Below are positions 33,997-41,912 of a stretch of 64,000 nt of DNA, in pieces. Within the stretch, counting starts at the first letter, position 1. Each line of letters starts with the position of its first letter. This stretch comes from Streptomyces sp. NBC_01267. Lineage in GTDB: Bacteria > Actinomycetota > Actinomycetes > Streptomycetales > Streptomycetaceae. The stretch spans positions 5,831,501 to 5,895,500 of the forward strand of contig NZ_CP108455.1 of NCBI RefSeq assembly GCF_036241575.1, written 5' to 3'. The position numbers and the translations under genes are program-made. The notes under the pieces were generated by a model. That model saw only the letters and a program-made list of their open reading frames with translations, searched no databases and was not told the origin of the DNA.

Positions 33997-34034
33997 CCCC
34001 CTTTCTCTGCTTCCTTCTGCTCCTCCTCCCTTAC
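33997..34034 (+). other. Polypyrimidine tract before potA
   Basis: Nearly all bases in this 38-nt intergenic stretch are C or T. It includes CCTCCTCCC, which is like the anti-Shine-Dalgarno of 16S rRNA and could pair with the weak GGGA of potA. Its role is unknown. Confidence 0.6.
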
Positions 34035-34052
34035 GAACCTGGGACCGTACCC

Positions 34053-35210
34053 ATGACACAGACGAATGAAGGCGGCGACGTCCGTCTCGCCGGGATCAGC
34101 AAGACCTACGGGTCCTTCACCGCGGTGCACCCGCTGGATCTGACCGTTCCCCAGGGCACGTTCTTCGCCCTCCTCGGCGCCTCGGGCTGTGGCAAGACCA
34201 CCACCCTGCGCATGATCGCCGGGCTTGAGGACCCCAGCACCGGAACGGTCCGGCTCGGCGACCGGGACGTCACCGACCTGCCGCCGTACAAGCGCCCGGT
34301 CAACACGGTCTTCCAGTCGTACGCGCTCTTCCCGCACCTCGACGTGACGGAGAACATCGCCTTCGGGCTGCGCAGGCGCGGCATCAAGTCCGTGAAGAAG
34401 CAGGTCGGCGACATGCTCGACCTCGTCCAGCTCGGCGACTTCGCGCACCGCAAGCCGCACCAGCTCTCCGGCGGCCAGCAGCAGCGCGTCGCCGTCGCCC
34501 GCGCGCTCATCAACCACCCGCAGGTGCTCCTCCTCGACGAGCCGCTCGGCGCCCTCGACCTGAAGCTGCGCCGTCAGATGCAGCTGGAACTCAAGCGGAT
34601 CCAGACCGAGGTCGGCATCACCTTCGTCCATGTCACCCACGACCAGGAGGAGGCCATGACCATGGCCGACGCCGTCGCGGTGATGAACGGCGGCCGGGTC
34701 GAGCAACTGGGCGCGCCCGCCGATCTGTACGAGAACCCGCAGACCACCTTCGTCGCCAACTTCCTCGGCACGTCGAACCTCATCGAGGCCGAGGTCGTCA
34801 CGGCGGGCAAGGACATCACCGTGCACGCGTCCGGCACCGAACTGCGGCTGCCCGCGAGCCGATGTACGGCCGCCACCAGCAGCGGCGGCAAGCTGCTCGT
34901 CGGGGTCCGCCCGGAGAAGATCGCCCTGGCGCACGCGGACGACGCCGCGGAGATAGCCGACGGACGCAACCGCGTCACCGGCCGGATAGCCGACTCCAGC
35001 TTCATCGGGGTCTCCACCCAGTACGTCGTCGACAGCCCGGTCTGCCCGCAGCTGGAGGTCTACGTACAGAACGTCGAGCGCGACGCACGGCTTCGGCCCG
35101 GCGCCGAGGTCGTGCTGCACTGGAACCCCGAGCACACCTTCGGCCTCGACGCGGGCCAGGCAGTGGACGCAGGGAAGTCGGGCACCGCAGGTGTCGAGGA
35201 GGCGGCGTGA
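34053..35210 (+). CDS. potA: Polyamine ABC transporter ATP-binding protein
   Basis: A 385-aa ATPase with Walker [10 protein letters not shown], signature [15 protein letters not shown], Walker [12 protein letters not shown] and a C-terminal TOBE_2 domain (about 290-375), the normal PotA layout. It powers uptake of putrescine/spermidine through PotBC. The Shine-Dalgarno is weak and preceded by the pyrimidine tract. The stop overlaps the potB GTG (GTGA), so translation is coupled. Confidence 0.93.
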   Translation: MTQTNEGGDVRLAGISKTYGSFTAVHPLDLTVPQGTFFALLGASGCGKTTTLRMIAGLEDPSTGTVRLGDRDVTDLPPYKRPVNTVFQSYALFPHLDVTENIAFGLRRRGIKSVKKQVGDMLDLVQLGDFAHRKPHQLSGGQQQRVAVARALINHPQVLLLDEPLGALDLKLRRQMQLELKRIQTEVGITFVHVTHDQEEAMTMADAVAVMNGGRVEQLGAPADLYENPQTTFVANFLGTSNLIEAEVVTAGKDITVHASGTELRLPASRCTAATSSGGKLLVGVRPEKIALAHADDAAEIADGRNRVTGRIADSSFIGVSTQYVVDSPVCPQLEVYVQNVERDARLRPGAEVVLHWNPEHTFGLDAGQAVDAGKSGTAGVEEAA

Positions 35211-36133
35211 CCGTCACCGAGGCACCGCCCGCCGCCCCCGAGGCCGGGCCCGTGGTCCACAAGCGCCCGGTCCGCAAGCGGCTCGTCCCGTACTGGCTGC
35301 TGCTCCCCGGCATCGTCTGGCTGGTGGTCTTCTTCGCCCTGCCGATGATCTACCAGGCGTCGACGTCCGTGCAGACCGGTTCGCTGGAGGAGGGCTTCCG
35401 GGTCACCTGGCACTTCCAGACCTACTGGGACGCCCTGCACGAGTACTACCCGCAGTTCATCCGTTCCCTGCTCTACGCGGGCACGGCGACGATCCTCTGT
35501 CTGCTGCTGGGCTATCCGCTCTCGTACCTCATCGCCTTCAAGGCGGGCCGCTGGCGCAACCTGGTGCTGATCCTGGTCATCGCGCCGTTCTTCACCAGCT
35601 TCCTGATCCGCACGCTCGCCTGGAAGACGATCCTCGCGGACGGCGGCCCGGTCGTGGGCGTGCTGAACACGCTGCACATCCTGGACGTCACCAGCTGGCT
35701 CGGCTGGACCGAGGGCAGCCGGGTGCTGGCGACCCCCATGGCGGTGGTCTGCGGACTCACGTACAACTTCCTGCCGTTCATGATCCTGCCGCTCTACACC
35801 TCGCTGGAGCGGATCGACGGACGGCTGCACGAGGCGGCCGGGGACCTCTACGCCACCCCGGCCACCACCTTCCGCAAGGTGACCTTCCCGCTGTCCATGC
35901 CGGGTGTCGTCTCCGGAACCCTGCTCACCTTCATCCCGGCGGCCGGTGACTACGTCAACTCCGAACTGCTCGGCTCGACCGACACCAAGATGGTCGGCAG
36001 CGTCATCCAGTCGCAGTTCCTGCGCGTGCTCGACTATCCGACAGCCGCCGCGCTCTCCTTCATTCTCATGGCGATCGTGCTGATCATGGTCACCGTCTAC
36101 ATCCGCCGAGCCGGCACGGAGGACCTGGTCTGA
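35207..36133 (+). CDS. potB: Polyamine ABC transporter permease PotB
   Basis: A 308-aa inner-membrane permease with about six hydrophobic segments after a 40-residue cytoplasmic lead. The EAA loop is LHEAAGDLYATPATTFRKVTFPLSMPG near residue 210. The start GTG 35207 is fixed by the 4-bp overlap with potA. The stop overlaps the potC ATG by one base. The long N-terminal lead (Pro- and Ala-rich) is larger than in E. coli PotB. Confidence 0.93.
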   Translation: MTVTEAPPAAPEAGPVVHKRPVRKRLVPYWLLLPGIVWLVVFFALPMIYQASTSVQTGSLEEGFRVTWHFQTYWDALHEYYPQFIRSLLYAGTATILCLLLGYPLSYLIAFKAGRWRNLVLILVIAPFFTSFLIRTLAWKTILADGGPVVGVLNTLHILDVTSWLGWTEGSRVLATPMAVVCGLTYNFLPFMILPLYTSLERIDGRLHEAAGDLYATPATTFRKVTFPLSMPGVVSGTLLTFIPAAGDYVNSELLGSTDTKMVGSVIQSQFLRVLDYPTAAALSFILMAIVLIMVTVYIRRAGTEDLV

Positions 36134-36942
36134 TGCTGAGGAACTCCACGCGCTGGCTCCGCCGCCATCTCGTCACCATCGCGGGCCTGATCACCCTCGC
36201 CTATCTGATCCTGCCCAACATCGTCGTGATGGTGTTCTCGTTCAACAAGCCCAACGGGCGCTTCAACATCACCTGGCAGCGGTTCTCCCTCGACGCCTGG
36301 AAGGACCCCTGCGGCGTCGCGGACATGTGCGGCTCGCTCAATCTCTCGCTGGAGATCGCGGTCTGGGCCACGATCGGCTCCACCGTGCTCGGCACGATGA
36401 TCGCCTTCGCGCTGGTCCGCTACCGGTTCCGGGCGCGCGGTGCGATCAACTCGCTGATCTTCCTGCCGATGGCGATGCCCGAGGTCGTCATGGCCGCCTC
36501 GCTGCTGACGCTCTTCCTCAACATGGGCGCCCAGCTGGGCTTCTGGACCATCCTCATCGCGCACATCATGTTCTGCCTCAGCTTCGTCGTCACGGCGGTC
36601 AAGGCACGTGTGATGTCGATGGACCCCCGGCTGGAGGAAGCCGCGCGCGATCTCTACGCGAGCCCGGTGCAGACCTTCCTGCGGGTCACCCTGCCCATCG
36701 CCGCACCGGGGATCGCGGCGGGCGCACTGCTCGCCTTCGCGCTCTCCTTCGACGACTTCATCATCACCAACTTCAACGCGGGCTCGACCGTGACCTTCCC
36801 CATGTACGTCTGGGGATCGGCGCAGCGCGGCACGCCCGTGCAGATCAACGTCATCGGTACGGCGATGTTCATCATTGCGGTACTGGTGGTACTCGGCGGT
36901 CAGCTGATCAGCAACCGCCGCAAGAACAGCACACAGCACTGA
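36133..36942 (+). CDS. potC: Polyamine ABC transporter permease PotC
   Basis: A 269-aa permease, partner of PotB, with six hydrophobic segments and the EAA loop LEEAARDLYASPVQTFLRVTLPIAAPG near residue 170. The ATG overlaps the potB stop. It is followed after 24 bp by the oxidase gene in the same operon. Confidence 0.93.
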   Translation: MLRNSTRWLRRHLVTIAGLITLAYLILPNIVVMVFSFNKPNGRFNITWQRFSLDAWKDPCGVADMCGSLNLSLEIAVWATIGSTVLGTMIAFALVRYRFRARGAINSLIFLPMAMPEVVMAASLLTLFLNMGAQLGFWTILIAHIMFCLSFVVTAVKARVMSMDPRLEEAARDLYASPVQTFLRVTLPIAAPGIAAGALLAFALSFDDFIITNFNAGSTVTFPMYVWGSAQRGTPVQINVIGTAMFIIAVLVVLGGQLISNRRKNSTQH

Positions 36943-36966
36943 GCAGTCCCTGAAGGAGTGGAACCC

Positions 36967-38385
36967 ATGGCCCCAGCCGCCATGACCCGTGCCCTTGCCG
37001 CATCACTCGCCGACGCCGAGCCGGTGTCGTTCTGGCTGGAGGACCCGGGCAAGCCCGCCGCCCTGCCCGCGCTCACCGGCGACACCAGCTGCGACCTGCT
37101 GGTCGTCGGCGGCGGCTACAGCGGTCTGTGGACCGCGCTGCTCGCCAAGGAGCGCGACCCCGGCCGGGACGTCGTACTGATCGAGGGCAACGAGATCGGC
37201 TGGGCCGCGTCGGGCCGCAACGGCGGCTTCTGCGCCGCCTCGCTGACCCACGGCCTCGCCAACGGGCTGGAACGCTGGCCCGGCGAGATCAAGAAGCTGG
37301 AGGAACTGGGCGCGCGCAACCTCGACGCCATCGAGGCGGCCGTCGCCCGGTACGGGATCGACTGCGAATTCGAGCGCACCGGCGAGATCGACGTGGCCAC
37401 CCAGCCCTACCAGGTCGACGAGTTGCGCGAGTGGCACCAGGAGGTGACCGAACTCGGCCTCGGGGGCGGTGAGTTCCTCGACCAGGACGCGCTGCGGTCC
37501 GAGGTCGACTCACCGACCTTCCTCGGCGGGCTGTACGACCGGGACGGGGTGGCGATGCTGCACCCCGCCAAGCTGGCCTGGGGCCTCAAGCAGGCCTGCC
37601 TCGGTCTCGGCGTACGGATCCACGAACGCACCCGGGGGCTCGACCTGGCCCGCTCGGGCACCGGGATGGCGGTCCGTACGCCGTACGGCAGGGTCTTCGC
37701 CCGGCACGTCGCGCTGGGTACGAACATCTTCCCCTCGCTGGTCAAGCGGGTGCGTCCGTACACCGTCCCGGTCTACGACTACGCGCTGATGACGGAGCCG
37801 CTCACCGAGGAGCAGCAGGCCGCGATCGGCTGGCGGAACAGGCAGGGGCTCGGTGACAGCGCCAACCAGTTCCACTACTTCCGGCTGACCGCCGACCACC
37901 GCATCCTGTGGGGCGGCTACGACGCGATCTATCCGTACGGCGGGCGGATGAGCGCCGATCTCGACCACCGCCCCGACACCTATCTGAGGCTCGCCGAGCA
38001 CTTCTTCCAGTGCTTCCCACAGCTCGAAGGGATCCGCTTCAGTCACGCCTGGGGCGGCGCGATCGACACCTGCTCACGGTTCTCGGCCTTCTTCGGTACG
38101 GCGCACGGCGGCCGGGTCGCCTACGCGGCGGGCTTCACGGGCCTGGGCGTCGGGGCCACCCGGTTCGGCGGCGACGTGATGCTCGACCTGCTCTCCGGCG
38201 AGCGGACGGAGCGCACCGCGCTGGAAATGGTGCGCACCAAGCCGATGCCGTTCCCGCCCGAGCCGTTCGCCTGGGCGGGGATCGGGCTGACCAAGTGGTC
38301 GCTGGCGCGGGCGGACGAGCGGGACGGGCGGCGCAATCTCTGGCTGAAGTCGATGGACAAGCTGGGACTCGGCTTCGACTCCTGA
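36967..38385 (+). CDS. FAD-dependent amine oxidase, gamma-glutamylputrescine oxidase (PuuB)-like
   Basis: A 472-aa DAO-family flavoprotein. A dinucleotide-binding motif VVGGGYSGLWTALLAKE is at about residue 43, then EGNEIGWAASGRNGGFC, the hallmark of PuuB-like and related oxidases. The C-terminal AAGFTGLGVGATRFGGDVML is the second FAD segment. PuuB oxidises gamma-glutamylputrescine to the aldehyde, releasing ammonia and H2O2; its place after potABC and a GABAL dehydrogenase supports this. I chose ATG 36967 with AAGGAG eight bases before it. A dedicated gamma-glutamyl-polyamine synthetase is not in the window. Confidence 0.85.
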   Translation: MAPAAMTRALAASLADAEPVSFWLEDPGKPAALPALTGDTSCDLLVVGGGYSGLWTALLAKERDPGRDVVLIEGNEIGWAASGRNGGFCAASLTHGLANGLERWPGEIKKLEELGARNLDAIEAAVARYGIDCEFERTGEIDVATQPYQVDELREWHQEVTELGLGGGEFLDQDALRSEVDSPTFLGGLYDRDGVAMLHPAKLAWGLKQACLGLGVRIHERTRGLDLARSGTGMAVRTPYGRVFARHVALGTNIFPSLVKRVRPYTVPVYDYALMTEPLTEEQQAAIGWRNRQGLGDSANQFHYFRLTADHRILWGGYDAIYPYGGRMSADLDHRPDTYLRLAEHFFQCFPQLEGIRFSHAWGGAIDTCSRFSAFFGTAHGGRVAYAAGFTGLGVGATRFGGDVMLDLLSGERTERTALEMVRTKPMPFPPEPFAWAGIGLTKWSLARADERDGRRNLWLKSMDKLGLGFDS

Positions 38386-38640
38386 GCGCTCTCCGGCTCC
38401 GGAGCGATCCGGGACGTCCGAGCGCTCCGGACGTCCGAGCGCTTCCGAGTGAAGCCTGACCGGGTGCTGAGCAGAGCCTGCCCCGGTCCTGGGCGAAGCG
38501 GGCCCCGAGGGGACCGGCCGCGATCCGGATGTGACCCGGTTCACCGCAGGAAAGGTGCGGAACCCGCGTCATGGATCACGGCCGGGCCCCTCTCTCCTTG
38601 TGCACGCAACATCTGCGCGTACACGAATGGAGGCCGGGCG
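38386..38640 (+). other. Intergenic region with palindromic 15-bp repeats
   Basis: GGACGTCCGAGCGCT occurs at 38412-38426 and 38429-38443 (17-bp period), and the block is nearly self-complementary; with CGCTC ... GAGCG just before it, it probably forms the terminator of the oxidase operon. The remainder up to the ribosome-binding site of the next gene shows nothing I can name. Confidence 0.5.
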
Positions 38641-39120
38641 ATGGTTGGCACGGGGGCAAGGACCGCGGTGGAGTGGCTCGTTTCGGTGGCACCGGACCCT
38701 GATGCGTGCCGGTGGGAGTGGGAGCGCAACCCGTCGGGGGTCGCGCTCCTGCCCGCCGGACTGCGCTGGGACGTACTCATCGTTCCGGGGGAGCTCGGCT
38801 ATCCGACCCTGGACGTCCTGACCCGCCTCGTCGACCGGCCGGGTCCGGTCCTCGCGGACTTCGGGGAGGCCAGGACGGGCTTCTTCGTACCCCCGGGCAC
38901 CGCCTCCCGCTGGATCGGTACGGGCGTACGCGGCGCCGGACACGGCACCTGGATCGTGGTGCCGCATCCCGGACGTCCGGCCTTCCGGCCGGTCGGCGGG
39001 GTGCGCTGGCTGATCGCCCCGGACGGTTCGGGGACCCTCATCGATCCGGCCCTTCTCGAACTGGCCATGCACGAGGCGGCGGCCCTCATGGCGGACGACA
39101 TTGGTGACGGATTGGTCTGA
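38641..39120 (+). CDS. Hypothetical protein, possibly prim-pol-like fold
   Basis: A 159-aa protein, ATG 38641 with GGAGG at 38629-38633. It has a conserved-looking core LRWDVLIVPGELGYPTLDVL, GPVLADFGEARTGFFVPPGTA and HGTWIVVPHPG. The pattern recalls the short bifunctional primase/polymerase-like proteins annotated in Streptomyces, but I cannot see the catalytic DxD of a working primase. There is no signal or membrane segment. It stands alone between the polyamine operon and the chitinase gene. Confidence 0.5.
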   Translation: MVGTGARTAVEWLVSVAPDPDACRWEWERNPSGVALLPAGLRWDVLIVPGELGYPTLDVLTRLVDRPGPVLADFGEARTGFFVPPGTASRWIGTGVRGAGHGTWIVVPHPGRPAFRPVGGVRWLIAPDGSGTLIDPALLELAMHEAAALMADDIGDGLV

Positions 39121-39146
39121 ACCACCGTCGGCACGTGCGGGAAGTC

Positions 39147-39175
39147 TTGACAGTCCAATTGGTCTGGACCATGTT
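39147..39175 (+). promoter_or_regulatory. Chitinase promoter with DasR-like operator
   Basis: TTGACA at 39147-39152 is a consensus -35. ATTGGTCTGGACCATG at 39158-39173 matches the DasR-responsive element (AGTGGTCTAGACCACT) at 12 of 16 bases and falls in the -35/-10 spacer and -10. DasR is the GntR-family repressor of chitin and N-acetylglucosamine genes, relieved by glucosamine-6-phosphate, so the next gene should be induced by chitin breakdown products. Confidence 0.75.
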
Positions 39176-39219
39176 GAGCGCGCTTCACCACATCAATCCC
39201 CCCATGTCCGGAGGCAGTT

Positions 39220-41028
39220 GTGGAACGCTCAAGACTCCTGGCCGTGCTCGCCACGGCCGCGCTCGCGGCGGGCGGACTCGTCGCGACGGCCCAGGTCTCC
39301 CACGCGGCCGACTCGGAACTCGCCGGGAACGGCGGTTTCGAGTCCGGCCTGGACGGCTGGAGCTGTACGGCGGGCAGCGGCGCCGCCGTGAGCTCGCCCG
39401 TGCACGGCGGCAGTTCGGCCCTCAAGGCGACCCCGGCCGGTGGGGACGACGCCCAGTGCGCACAGACCGTCACGGTCGCGCCCGACTCGACGTACACACT
39501 CAGCGCCTGGGTGCAGGGGAGCTACGTCTATCTCGGCGCCTCCGGCACCGGAACCACCGACGTCTCCACCTGGACCCAGTCGGCGGGCAGCTGGCAACAG
39601 CTCAAGACCACCTTCAAGACCGGCGCGAGCACCACATCGGTGCAGATCTACACGCACGGCTGGTACGGCACCCCCGCCTACTACGCTGACGACGTCAGCC
39701 TGGTCGGCCCCGGCGGTCCCGCCGTACAGCTCCCGGCCGCTCCCGACGGGCTCAGGACCGGCACCGTCACCGCCACCGGTGTCGGCCTCTCCTGGAACGC
39801 GGTGCCCGGGGCGACCGGCTACACGGTCTACCGCGACGGCGCCAAGGCCCTCTCGGTGAGCGGCACTTCGGCCACCGTGAGCGGGCTCACCGCGCAGACC
39901 GCGTACAACTTCCAGGTCACCGCGACCAACTCCGCGGGCGAGTCGTCGAAGTCGGCGGCCGTCACCGCCACCACCGGCGCGACGGGCGGAGGCGGCACCG
40001 GCGCGGGGGCGCTGCCCGCGCACGCGCTGGTCGGCTATCTCCACTCCAGCTTCGCCAACGGTTCCGGCTACACGAAGATGGCCGACGTCCCGGACTCCTG
40101 GGACGTGATCGACCTGGCCTTCGGCGAACCGACGTCGCCCACCTCCGGCGACATCCGCTTCAACCTGTGCCCGGTCACCGAGTGCCCCGGTGTCGAGTCG
40201 GCGGACGCCTTCAAGGCCGCCATCAAGGCCAAACAGGCGGCGGGCAAGAAGGTGCTGATCTCCATCGGCGGCCAGAACGGCCAGGTGCAGCTCACCACCA
40301 CCGCCGCCCGCGACACCTTCGTCTCCTCCGTCTCGAAGATCATCGACGACTACGGACTCGACGGCCTGGACATCGACTTCGAGGGCCACTCGCTCTCCCT
40401 GGACACCGGCGACACCGACTTCCGCAACCCGACCACCCCGGTCGTCGTCAACCTGATCTCCGCGCTGAAGACGCTCAAGGCGAAGTACGGCGACACGTTC
40501 GTCCTGACCATGGCGCCGGAGACCTTCTTCGTCCAGCTCGGGTACCAGTACTACGGCTCGGGCCCCTTCGGCGGACAGGACCCGAGGGCCGGCGCCTACC
40601 TGCCGGTGATCAACGCGCTGCGCGACGACCTGACCCTGCTGCACGTCCAGGACTACAACTCGGGCTCGATCATGGGCCTCGACAACCAGTACCACTCCAT
40701 GGGCGGCTCGGACTTCCACATCGCCATGACCGACATGCTGCTCACCGGCTTCCCGGTGGCCGGCGACCAGACGAAGATCTTCGCCCCGCTCCGCCCGGAC
40801 CAGGTGGCCATCGGTCTTCCGGCCTCGACCAACGCGGGCAACGGCTTCACCTCGACGGCCGATGTGAACAAGACGCTCAACTGCCTGACGAAGAAGACCG
40901 ACTGCGGTTCCTACGCCACCCACGGCAGCTGGCCGGACCTGCGCGGCCTGATGACCTGGTCCATCAACTGGGACCTGTTCAACAAGGAGGAGTTCTCGAA
41001 GAACTTCGACGCATACCCGTGGAGCTGA
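39220..41028 (+). CDS. Secreted GH18 chitinase with carbohydrate-binding and FnIII domains
   Basis: A 602-aa secreted enzyme. Residues 1-29 are a Sec signal peptide (LAVLATAALAAGGLVATAQVSHA). Residues 31-165 are a CBM4/9/16-like carbohydrate-binding module (GGFESGLDGW start), 175-258 a fibronectin type III domain, then a Gly-rich linker and the GH18 barrel at about 268-600. The catalytic motif is LDGLDIDFEG with acid E388. Product is chito-oligosaccharides. GTG 39220 is the start. A DasR-like site covers the promoter. Its last 50 bp overlap the convergent PAP2 gene. Confidence 0.93.
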   Translation: MERSRLLAVLATAALAAGGLVATAQVSHAADSELAGNGGFESGLDGWSCTAGSGAAVSSPVHGGSSALKATPAGGDDAQCAQTVTVAPDSTYTLSAWVQGSYVYLGASGTGTTDVSTWTQSAGSWQQLKTTFKTGASTTSVQIYTHGWYGTPAYYADDVSLVGPGGPAVQLPAAPDGLRTGTVTATGVGLSWNAVPGATGYTVYRDGAKALSVSGTSATVSGLTAQTAYNFQVTATNSAGESSKSAAVTATTGATGGGGTGAGALPAHALVGYLHSSFANGSGYTKMADVPDSWDVIDLAFGEPTSPTSGDIRFNLCPVTECPGVESADAFKAAIKAKQAAGKKVLISIGGQNGQVQLTTTAARDTFVSSVSKIIDDYGLDGLDIDFEGHSLSLDTGDTDFRNPTTPVVVNLISALKTLKAKYGDTFVLTMAPETFFVQLGYQYYGSGPFGGQDPRAGAYLPVINALRDDLTLLHVQDYNSGSIMGLDNQYHSMGGSDFHIAMTDMLLTGFPVAGDQTKIFAPLRPDQVAIGLPASTNAGNGFTSTADVNKTLNCLTKKTDCGSYATHGSWPDLRGLMTWSINWDLFNKEEFSKNFDAYPWS

Positions 41029-41890
41029 TCAGCAGCAGCGCACCGCACAGGCACCAACTGGCCACCACGTCCAGCGGCCAGTGGTAGCCGTGCAGCACCA
41101 GACCGGTACTCGTCGCCAGCGTCAGGACGACGGCGGCGGGTACCGGCCAGTTCCGCCGCGTGTACGGCGTCAGCAGCAGGGCCGCTCCGCCGTACGCGAC
41201 CATCGCGGTCGCCGTGTGACCCGAGGGGAAGTACCCGGTGGACGGGTCGAGCGGTCCCGGCCGCGCCACCCAGAGCTTCAGCGGGACCACCAGGGCGGGC
41301 ACCGCGGCCATCGCCAGCCCGGCGGCCAGCACGTCGAAACGGCTGCCGCGCCACAGCGCGTACGCCATCGCGGCCACCAGGACCACCACGGCGACCTGCG
41401 CGTTGCCCAGGTCCGAGAGGTACGCGCTCAGCCGACCGGGGCCGGTGCCGACCAGCTGGTGGTCGACGCGCACGTCCAGCTGCAGCAGCGGCCCCGTGGA
41501 CATGACCTGCCAGGTGATCAGCGCGAAGAGGACCGCACAGCCGAGCGCGGAGAACAGCACACGCCGCAGCGGGGTCCGGGGAGGAAGGGAAGCCGGCCGC
41601 CCGGGAACAGGGGGGGTAGTTCCGGGGCGGCCGCCAGGACCGGTGTGCCGCGCGCCCCGGGGGGTGTGGGGCGAGCGGCCATCCGATCGGTGAGGAGACC
41701 CGGAGTCCGAAGCTCCGGTGGTGTGCGCGAAGGCACAGCCAGGCGTGAGCTGGGGAGGCCCTTGCCTGGAATCGCTCACAGTCACCTGTGAGCGGGGTGT
41801 TTCTCTCATCTGCCGCAACCGTACGGCAGATGCCCCGGGGGCCGACAGACGGAACTCCATCCCGCCATCGGCCCCCCACACGTTCTTCAC
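40979..41890 (-). CDS. PAP2-superfamily membrane phosphatase; start uncertain
   Basis: The C-terminal 200 residues form a PAP2 phosphatase with five or six membrane segments: KLWVARPGP (motif 1), STGYFPSGHTATAMVAY (motif 2, catalytic His) and a motif 3 of the form GYHWPLDVVAS. Substrates are lipid phosphates such as phosphatidic acid or undecaprenyl pyrophosphate. The frame is open back to a GTG at 41890, but the first 95 residues read as low-complexity sequence without family character and overlie six predicted RNA hairpins (41700-41876). I think the true start is nearer the first membrane helix (around 41560-41650) and the rest is leader. It overlaps the chitinase 3' end by 50 bp. Confidence 0.75.
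   Translation of the reverse strand: MKNVWGADGGMEFRLSAPGASAVRLRQMRETPRSQVTVSDSRQGPPQLTPGCAFAHTTGASDSGSPHRSDGRSPHTPRGARHTGPGGRPGTTPPVPGRPASLPPRTPLRRVLFSALGCAVLFALITWQVMSTGPLLQLDVRVDHQLVGTGPGRLSAYLSDLGNAQVAVVVLVAAMAYALWRGSRFDVLAAGLAMAAVPALVVPLKLWVARPGPLDPSTGYFPSGHTATAMVAYGGAALLLTPYTRRNWPVPAAVVLTLATSTGLVLHGYHWPLDVVASWCLCGALLLISSTGMRRSSSRTPPC
41700..41876 (-). ncRNA. Highly structured RNA region between gabT and the PAP2 gene
   Basis: In the minus-strand direction six stem-loops follow one another: 41837-41845/41868-41876 (9 bp, with a further inner stem), 41807-41815/41824-41832 (9 bp), 41773-41781/41786-41794 (9 bp), 41739-41744/41764-41769 (6 bp), 41722-41726/41733-41737 (5 bp) and 41700-41705/41713-41718 (6 bp). 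I recognise none of the common riboswitch consensus blocks in either strand. The first is well placed as the gabT terminator; the others could be a regulatory leader of the PAP2 gene. Confidence 0.5.
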
Positions 41891-41912
41891 AGTGCCCGAC
41901 TGTAGCCGGAGG

